64,000 nt of DNA from Chrysogorgia sp. JL179-B06 (Eukaryota > Cnidaria > Anthozoa > Scleralcyonacea > Chrysogorgiidae), in contig JAYKKM010000376.1 in the NCBI GenBank assembly GCA_035772405.1, positions 481,001-545,000 of the forward strand, in the 5' to 3' direction. Shown here in pieces: positions 57,606 through 64,000 of this stretch; the first letter of the stretch is position 1; every line of letters begins with the position of its first letter. A program made the translations under genes and the position numbers. Under the pieces are notes generated by a model. The model searched no databases. It saw nothing but the letters and a program-made list of their open reading frames with translations, and had not been told where the DNA came from.

Positions 57606-57634
57606 TTACGCGTTCTTTCCTTTTCTTCGTAAAG

Positions 57635-57751
57635 ATTGAAAGTTTCGACAAGACATCCAGCCAACAGACATGGCCTGAGTATAACGAATACGGCAAACAT
57701 CAACCTGTGGACCCCATTGAGGAAGAGTCGTTGCTGTCATCTTCAGAGAGA
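57635..57751 (+). CDS. Exon 4 of the unidentified plus-strand gene
   Basis: An acceptor CTTTTCTTCGTAAAG and donor GTATGT bound 117 bases, phase 0 on both sides. The frame reads IESFDKTSSQQTWPEYNEYG, then KHQPVDPIEEESLLSSSER, an acidic, Ser-rich linker. It continues into exon 5. Confidence 0.8.
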
Positions 57752-58597
57752 GTATGTACTACATGCTAAAGTAGCTCTGTATTTGGCTGTTCAATAAGCC
57801 AAGTAGCGTTAACGCATGGGTTAAGTTTCAGCTCTTCAGTTGGGTATAATTAAATATTATTATATCGCTAGGCTCATTTTCTGGCCAGTACGCAAAATCA
57901 TGCACGCTAACCATAGCCGTACAAGTGAAATTTTGTAAGCGGGGCTGAACATATAACTTGCCCGAATGAAATATGACGTCATTTCTCTAGATTATCGGTC
58001 CGTATGAGCCTATAAGGACTGCTCGACACAATTTTAGTTTTAAATGCGTTTTATAAGCCGTAAAATATTCTAAAAACATTTGAAAATGAACTCAAACGAG
58101 ATTGAGCATGATGAAAGACATATAAGTGGGTTTTTTTATGCGAAGAGACTTAACTCTCAATTTCCTCTGACAAAGAAAAAGCACAGACCTTTCTTTTTTG
58201 TCCACTAGAATTACTGATGACGACCAAAAAAGCAAGCCAGGATATATACGATTCAACCATATAGAAATAATAAGGTTTTTCTTTAGCTGAGTACGTTTTT
58301 CTCGTACATTACTCAGGAAAATATTTTGAAAATTTAAGTCCTCTGAAATGACATTTCCTGCATTGAGGAATGAGTTACGGAGTGGCTACGGGAGTTTAAG
58401 GAGACTGAAATGAAGCTTATATGACCTTATGTTGACCCATTTATCATCCGATATATGTCGCTAACAACAGTAGGTTTATGTATTTGTTTCCCGTTTCTAT
58501 AAACTTTGATAAAATTGGGAGATTGCATGAACATTCGTGAACTAGAGAAGCCATACTGCACTATAAGACTGCTGAAAAGTTCTCGTAATACAATAGC
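57752..58597. other. Intron 4, nothing recognised before the hAT element
   Basis: No supported feature. Confidence 0.4.
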
Positions 58598-59464
58598 TAG
58601 AGATGCACCGTTATCGATATCGGCGTATCGGATATCGGCGTATCGGCGCTAAAATGACAATATCTGTATCGGCATTCTTACCGATATCTTGCCGATATCC
58701 TTGCCGATATTCGTTTTGGTCACCCAAATACACAAAGCTTGATTTATTCTGATTTGTGGAAGAAAATAAAATCAATTCAATAGGAATAAGGCATATTTCC
58801 CTTGCGACGTTGACGCCTGGGTGCCAGAGCTTCTTCCGCGCTCGCAGGTTTCCTGATTATTATGTAGTATTTAAAACACGAGAAGGAGCGTTTTATCATA
58901 TTTAAAATGCGAGCGCGCAGCGCGAGCATTTTAGATATGATAAAACGCGAGTTCGAGTGTTTTAAATAGCTTCAAAAACAATTGATTGTAATCACTAGGG
59001 AGTGTACTGGTTTTTATTTTCTATTAGAGGTAAATTGGGTTGATGTATGAAATGCAAATTAGCAGGAATTTTATATAAAGTTCGTAAAGACTTTATATAA
59101 TTTTCATGCTGATTAGTATTCATGGATTTTATCAGGCATAAAAGCCTTGCGCGTGACTAAATACGGAAATGTGATTCGACAATTTGGTTAATGAATATTA
59201 ATGAATTTTTGAAATATTATTATATATGACATTGACATCAAGACAATGAAGACATGTAATTACTGATTATGTATACTATATAATGCATTTTTCATTTATT
59301 AATAAATAATATTATATTATTATCATCATTTGTCAGACTTAAGTTACAACTCACGGGCACATTTTCTCATTTTCTGAAGCCAGAATATCGGTATCGGTTA
59401 TCGGTATCGGCAAATATCGGCACTAAAATATCGGTTATAATATTCCTATATCGGTGCATCTCTA
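58598..59464. mobile_element. hAT MITE with 8-bp target duplication
   Basis: TAGAGATGCACCG at 58598 and its complement CGGTGCATCTCTA ending at 59464. ACAATAGC is duplicated on both sides (58590-58597, 59465-59472). Subterminal regions are runs of TATCGGNATATCGGC. No transposase. The hairpin element HP3 lies inside. Confidence 0.93.
58864..59215. mobile_element. Hairpin element HP3
   Basis: Outer stem TATTTAAAACAC (58868-58879) with GTGTTTTAAATA (58957-58968). Inner 23-pair stem 58888-58910 with 58926-58948. Apical GAGCGCGCAGCGCGA. Then CTTCAAAAA (58970-58978) pairs with TTTTTGAAA (59206-59214). ATTATTAT at 58856-58863 and 59216-59223 may be its target duplication, but this is low-complexity sequence. 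Confidence 0.6.
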
Positions 59465-59637
59465 ACAATAGCTAATATAATATAATAAACAGCTTATTGA
59501 CCTAGAGTAGTACTAAAAATGTCGGTCCGATATTTCACTGTACAGACCTCACTCTCGGCTAATAAGAAGTTATTATTCGCCTAAATCGATCAGTAAGTCA
59601 TCTAATGTGTTTCTTTTTTCAACCCGGCTTATTTTAG

Positions 59638-59712
59638 ATCGGCTACATGTTTATGCCGCACGAAAAACTGCGAAGCATTGTTCATAAATTGGATTTGTCT
59701 CAACCAGTTGAG
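59638..59712 (+). CDS. Exon 5 of the unidentified plus-strand gene
   Basis: An acceptor GGCTTATTTTAG and donor GTTGGT (weaker than the others) bound 75 bases in phase 0: IGYMFMPHEKLRSIVHKLDL then SQPVE. Later exons lie beyond the window or are hidden among the LINEs. I saw none before 64000. Confidence 0.7.
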
Positions 59713-60087
59713 GTTGGTATAGTGTACTTATCAAATATACTTCATAGCTCATGAGCAATTGAGGTACTTTCGATAAGGTAAACGTCGCCTTCACAAATTA
59801 TACGGGAATTCTTGTTCGCTTTTAGCGTTGCTTTGTCCACTTTAAATGCTTATAATTTCGGCCTATTTTTGTAAAATCTTGTGAAAATTAACAGGGAAGA
59901 TTGCTATATTTTATTTATAGTAATTGTGCATATGTATATAATGTTAATAAATGTTTAAAAACGATGATAGGCCGGCATGTTTTGCTTTTTGCATACTGTG
60001 TACAAGACCTCAAAATTCTTGTGTTTGGATACTCTTATCCAAACATGGGTATTGACCAATCAGGGCGCTTGTTGTGTACATGTTATT
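59713..60087. other. Intron 5, nothing recognised
   Basis: Contains a small foldback GTTTGGATACTCTTATCCAAAC at about 60024-60045. Otherwise nothing. Confidence 0.4.
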
Positions 60088-60474
60088 TTATAATACACCT
60101 TCCGGAGCGTGGTCATACCACTTATCCGTACACGGTAGGCTGAACTTCTGGCAAAGCTTCCAATGGATGACTTGTCCGACCTTGTCATGTCTCCACATTT
60201 TATATTCTTTTTGCGCTAATTTCTTACATTCCGCTGTTGTATGACTAATAGTCTCTTCTCTTGCTCCACATAACCGACACATGGGTGACACATCCTCTTT
60301 ATCGATCCGATTCTTGATACTGTTAGTTCGTAATGCCTGGTCTTGCGCAGTAGTCAGAAATCCTTCCGTTTCTTTCTTCATGGTACCTCTTTTCAACCAT
60401 TTCCATGAGTCCGAGTCTCGTGTTATTGTGTTAGAATCGTCAGGTCTTTTCCCCAAGGTGTTCATAATTTGCAT
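60088..60474 (-). pseudogene. LINE C-terminal fragment with CCHC finger
   Basis: The minus strand reads SWKWLKRGTMKKETEGFLTT, then AQDQALRTNSIKNRIDKEDV, then CRLCGAREETISHTTAEC, a C-x2-C-x8-H-x4-C-like finger found before the endonuclease of R2-like LINEs. It is open for 128 residues with no stop. It abuts the start of the plus-strand LINE at about 60475. It may be the 3' half of the element whose 5' part is at 63437-63706. Confidence 0.65.
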
Positions 60475-63434
60475 AAACGTAATCGATCAATGGAATATTT
60501 AGAGAGTCAACTGAACTTTATAAAAAAGACTATCAGACCGTACTTTTCACTTAAAGTACCTAGTGAACGAAATGAAAATGTTGTGTCGAGGGAGAAGCTT
60601 GTTCAATTATGGTTAACGAAACGTAAAAAAGCGATTGAAATTGTCAAAAACAATGGGCGATGGCCATCAACCATTGATATAAGAATTCCTCTAGAGAGAA
60701 CTGAAACATATTACAACTCAATGGATAAATACGTCATTGCTGATCAGTTTCAAAACAACAATGACTGGTATTTTGAGTGTTTAAACGGTGAATCTGCATC
60801 TGAGGAAATTGAGGAAGTATTGACATGTGAGGAAATTGAGACGTTTGTTAAAAAGTGTCCGAATGGAAAGAGCTGTGGAATCGACGGGGTATCTTATGAA
60901 GACCTTAAAGACATTTGGCTTCGTGAAGGACATAATATAGTGAAGATATTTAACTTCATCCTTACTAATCAGAAATTACCAACGGGGTGGAAACACTCAC
61001 TTATTCAACGAATACCAAAGAAGAACTTCGACGTAAATGATTTAACAACACTAAGGGACATCTCATTACTATACCGGTATGCTATAAAGTGTTTTCAAAA
61101 GTTATCTGTAATCGTATGCTGCCGTACATAAGCAACGTTATCTCCTTTTGGCAACGAGCCTTTCTAAGTAAGAGAGACAGACAAGATCTTATCTACACGT
61201 TAAAGACCGAAATCGATGACTTCAAACATCTTAGCACCAAATTCTACGCAGTGTTTATAGATTTTGCTGACGCTTTTGGTGGTGTTAAACACGACTTCAT
61301 TTTTCGAACTTTGGAGAAGTTTTCCATACCGACCTATATATGTCGTATTATCGAAGATTTGTATCGTGATTCATGTGTTGAAGTTATATCTGGTTATTTA
61401 CTGTCAAAGAAGTTCTACAGTATATCACTCGTGGTACTAAAACTGGAGACCCTTTGAGCGCTATCTTATTTATCATGGTAATTGATGTCGTCTGTAAACC
61501 GATGCTTTCCAGTGCCATGATAAGTTTAAACTTGCACAATGAAGCGAATCTTAACCCAATCCCCATCCAAGCTTTCGCTGATGACATTGTGCTTGTTTTA
61601 CACAATATCAATGTAATTTTAGATATGATTGCCCAAGGGGAAGGTGAAATGCGACAAGCCGGTCTGGAGGTCAAACCAACAAAGTGTGGTGTGTTCTATG
61701 GAAGAAAATCTCGAAATAATTGGTATACCGGGAAACGTGACACGAAGCCAGAAATTACGATTCAGTCGCAATCAATATCTGTATATGGTCGAAATGAGTC
61801 GTATAAATACCTGAGAAAAGAGTCGTTATCCGGAGAATGTAAAACTCAGTTAACGGATACGATTACATTGTTTAAAGAACTAGTGTTAAAAATCAAAGTC
61901 AGTTCGTTACCTTTGGCTTTAAAGTCAAGTGCTTTAAATAACTTGGCTTTAGCCAAAATTCTACACCACTTTTATAATACCCGAATCGATGAAGTGTCAT
62001 TGCAAAAATCTGATGAGATCGTGACGAGTACCGTTCGCGAAATGTATGGTCTGTATTCTACAACAACACAAGCTGTTATCTACCTGCCACGAGAGCTTGG
62101 AGGAATCGGTATTAAGAGAATATCTTATGTTTACCAAACCACACGACTGGCTTTTCTAATCAAAATGCTGAATCATCCTGTGGAAAGTTTTTCGTATGTT
62201 GCTCGAGAATCACTTAAGCTGGATATGAGGAAGAGAAATGTAGATATGTCAACCGACGAGGATAACAACTTTCTCGGCTATGAACTGAAACGAGACGGAA
62301 ATTTTCTAAATTCGAAAACCTCTTTCGGATCGTATTCAGACTGGCCGGAAATTTTAAGGTATGCGAGAAAGATCGGTGTTCGAGTTTGCTTTCGTGATGA
62401 CAAAGCGATGATTCTAGTTAATGATAAATGGTTGGATGACGAGTGCGATCTACAAAAAGCTCTGTTTAATATTACTGTTGAACGTGAACTTGAAAAGGCA
62501 AAGTCGTTATCAATTCAAGGTTCGTTTCTCGGAATGGAAGACATTCAGTTAAAGTCATCGCACTCTTTTTTATACAACTGGAGTCTAGATGATAATCTCG
62601 TTACATTTGCGATCAAAGCGAGATTGAGTATTCTTCCTACGAACTTCACCGTGTACCTGTGGAATCGAGAAAATGACCCGAGATGTCCGTTTTGTAAATC
62701 GCATACAGAATCTATTGCCCATCTTCTGAATGGATGTTACACACAGTTTGGAAACTTTTATAGTCGTCGACATAATCGAATTGTTGAAAAGTTAGCTGCG
62801 TTTATCAAGATGGTCAAGCCACGAGTTCCTGTGTACGTTGACAGGATGGCCTAAACAATATTTCCTGAGTTTAAGACTGAGCTTTCTGAATTACAACATC
62901 GTAAAGTTGATCTTGTCCTGGTGGATAAGTCGGAAAAAAGCTGTTATTTGGTGGAATTTAAAGTGTGTTTTGATTTGTATTTACAACAATCTTATGACGA
63001 AAAAATCAGTCGCTACCAGGACTTAGTTGTTACGCTAAGATCACATCATTACGATGTGAAGCTGGTGGTAATGTGTTTTGGTTCTCTTGGATGCGTAAAG
63101 CAGGACGTCTTTGGAAGTCTGCAAAAATTCACTGACGATAAATGCGAAATTAAATCAGTTATGAAATGGTGCTCGATTTCTAATATAATTGGAGCAAACT
63201 ATATATGGCGACATAGAGTGAAAAGAGTGATGAACTTGTAAACTGTAGATTAGATTAAATTAGGTCGTTCATTAAGTTGTTGGAGGATGGACTAAATTCT
63301 AATAGAACATAGATTATATCTTGTAAATAGTAGATCATATAGTTATTTGTCCATATACCTAGTATTTGTAAACTAAGCAAGTTTATAGTTTTGCTTGGAT
63401 TCTAGGTCAAATAAAGTATATTATTATTATTATT
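60469..63434 (+). pseudogene. R2-like LINE (reverse transcriptase, CCHC finger, restriction-like endonuclease)
   Basis: Three long plus-strand frames follow one protein. 60469-61131: a lead-in, then KKCPNGKSCGIDGVSYEDLK and GWKHSLIQRIPKKN (RT fingers). 61089-61457: RAFLSKRDRQDLIYTLKTEI and AVFIDFADAFGGVKHDFIFR. 61454-62854: AFADDIVLVLHN with the catalytic Asp pair, then the thumb, then CPFCKSHTESIAHLLNGC. After a shift near 62845, VDLVLVD...YLVEFKV gives the PD-(D/E)xK endonuclease motif, and the frame ends at 63240. At least three frameshifts break it, so it is inactive. The N-terminal DNA-binding domain is missing. AATAAA near 63411 and a TATTAT tail mark the 3' end. Such elements nick target DNA and copy their RNA onto it. 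Confidence 0.85.
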
Positions 63435-63436
63435 AA

Positions 63437-63706
63437 CCTGTGCACAGCTTCCATCATTTCAATTAGCCGGTTATGGTTTACAGAATCGTAGGCTTTCTTG
63501 ACATCCATCCAAGCCATGCTTAGGTTACGTTTACCTTTCTTGCAGTCTCGAGTCACAGTTCTATCAATCAACAGGTTGTTCATTGTCCCATTACAACATG
63601 CTTTTGCCCCTCTCTGTTGTCTTTCCATAAGGTCGTTTTCGTCCAGATGCCGATCCATGGATCCAAGTGGACATGATGTTAACCATTTATACTGGGACTC
63701 AGGCAT
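63437..63706 (-). pseudogene. LINE reverse-transcriptase fragment, opposite strand
   Basis: The minus strand reads MERQQRGAKACCNGTMNNLL, then IDRTVTRDCKKGKRNLSMAW, then MDVKKAYDSVNHNRLIEMM, the beginning of an R2-like RT (motif A Asp in MDVKKAYDS). It stops exactly where the TATTATTAT tail of the plus-strand LINE begins. With the fragment at 60088-60474 it could be one older element. Confidence 0.7.
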
Positions 63707-64000
63707 GTGGTTGGTCTTTGATTCTCACTAGCGAATCCACATGGTTTGAGAATGAGTGTTGTTTTTTTCCTTTGTAGGCCACATAGGGTAACCAACGGTG
63801 GTCTTCGAAATCGCTTGAAAACATTCGGCTGCGCCTTCGTGTAAAGAGTGCGAGCGCGTCCACCAATAATTTACCAGCTTATCTTTTGGTTCGCCTCCAA
63901 GACCCAATCTTCATCAAGCGGGGTTATTATTATATTATTATTTATTATTATTATTTTAAAAACTTTCTCTACCGTAGATCCGGTACCAAGCACTGATGAT
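63707..64000. other. Right edge, nothing firm
   Basis: Probably more of the older minus-strand LINE for the first ~40 bases. Then no supported feature apart from a TTATTATTA-rich run at 63925-63955. Confidence 0.35.

Noticed and set aside
63978..64000. CTGATGAT at the very right edge as another hammerhead start
   Set aside because: Only one core box is in the window, so it cannot be evaluated.

Overview
This is eukaryotic, AT-rich, intron- and transposon-dominated DNA, most likely from a marine invertebrate and probably a cnidarian. That assignment is inference. It rests on the mix of Penelope-like (GIY-YIG), BEL/Pao, CR1/L2-like and R2-like retroelements, PIF/Harbinger and hAT DNA elements, degenerate TTAGGG-type repeats, and very many palindromic MITEs. 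No prokaryotic features are present.

Host genes. (1) A minus-strand gene runs off the left edge. A 116-bp exon (1-116) resembles the propeptide of an ADAM/ADAMTS-type secreted metalloproteinase. Two upstream mini-exons (7530-7581 and 13021-13069) each encode a start codon plus a hydrophobic signal peptide and end in the phase that exon requires, so they look like alternative first exons. (2) A plus-strand gene starts at ATG 30018. Five phase-compatible exons are visible (30018-30184, 41544-41690, 48360-48417, 57635-57751, 59638-59712), separated by introns of 1.9-11.4 kb packed with repeats; it continues past 59712. I do not recognise the product. (3) Within its third intron, on the minus strand, three phase-compatible exons (55408-55552, 53140-53203, 52875-52991) suggest a nested gene of unknown function. 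It lies inside a 5.5-kb unit bounded by inverted AAGATCTTGT arrays.

Mobile DNA by region. 0.7-2 kb: decayed Penelope-like RT/GIY-YIG. 2.7-6.2 kb: nested palindromic MITEs. 8.76-9.61 kb: deleted Harbinger with TTA target duplication. 12.2-13 kb: Penelope GIY-YIG 3' end. 14.5-19.8 kb: a 0.9-kb repeat in three copies, two forming an inverted pair around (TA)n. 21.2-22 kb: a pentanucleotide array of stepwise-mutated units. 22-22.7 kb: CR1-like LINE end. 23.6-29 kb: a ~200-bp satellite interrupted by a broken hAT transposase, itself hit by a hAT MITE. 29-29.7 kb: 9-bp minisatellite. 33.9-40.2 kb: a young, full-length BEL/Pao retrotransposon (234-bp LTRs differing at one base, 5-bp target duplication, 1.7-kb-codon gag-pol) with a GC-rich hAT MITE in its 3' coding end. 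43.7-45.5 kb: an element with ~290-bp inverted arms. 45.7-46.0 kb: a palindrome carrying a tRNA-Ala-like sequence in each arm. 50.1-51.2 and 58.6-59.5 kb: MITEs carrying covarying hairpins. 54.2-54.9 kb: an inverted repeat with hammerhead-like motifs at both ends. 60.1-63.7 kb: an R2-like LINE between two fragments of an oppositely oriented LINE.

The most unusual signals are the three hairpin elements whose stem sequences differ but stay complementary, the AAGATCTTGT-bounded unit with a candidate gene, the alternative signal-peptide exons, and the recurring hammerhead-like motifs. All boundaries and similarities were judged by eye.
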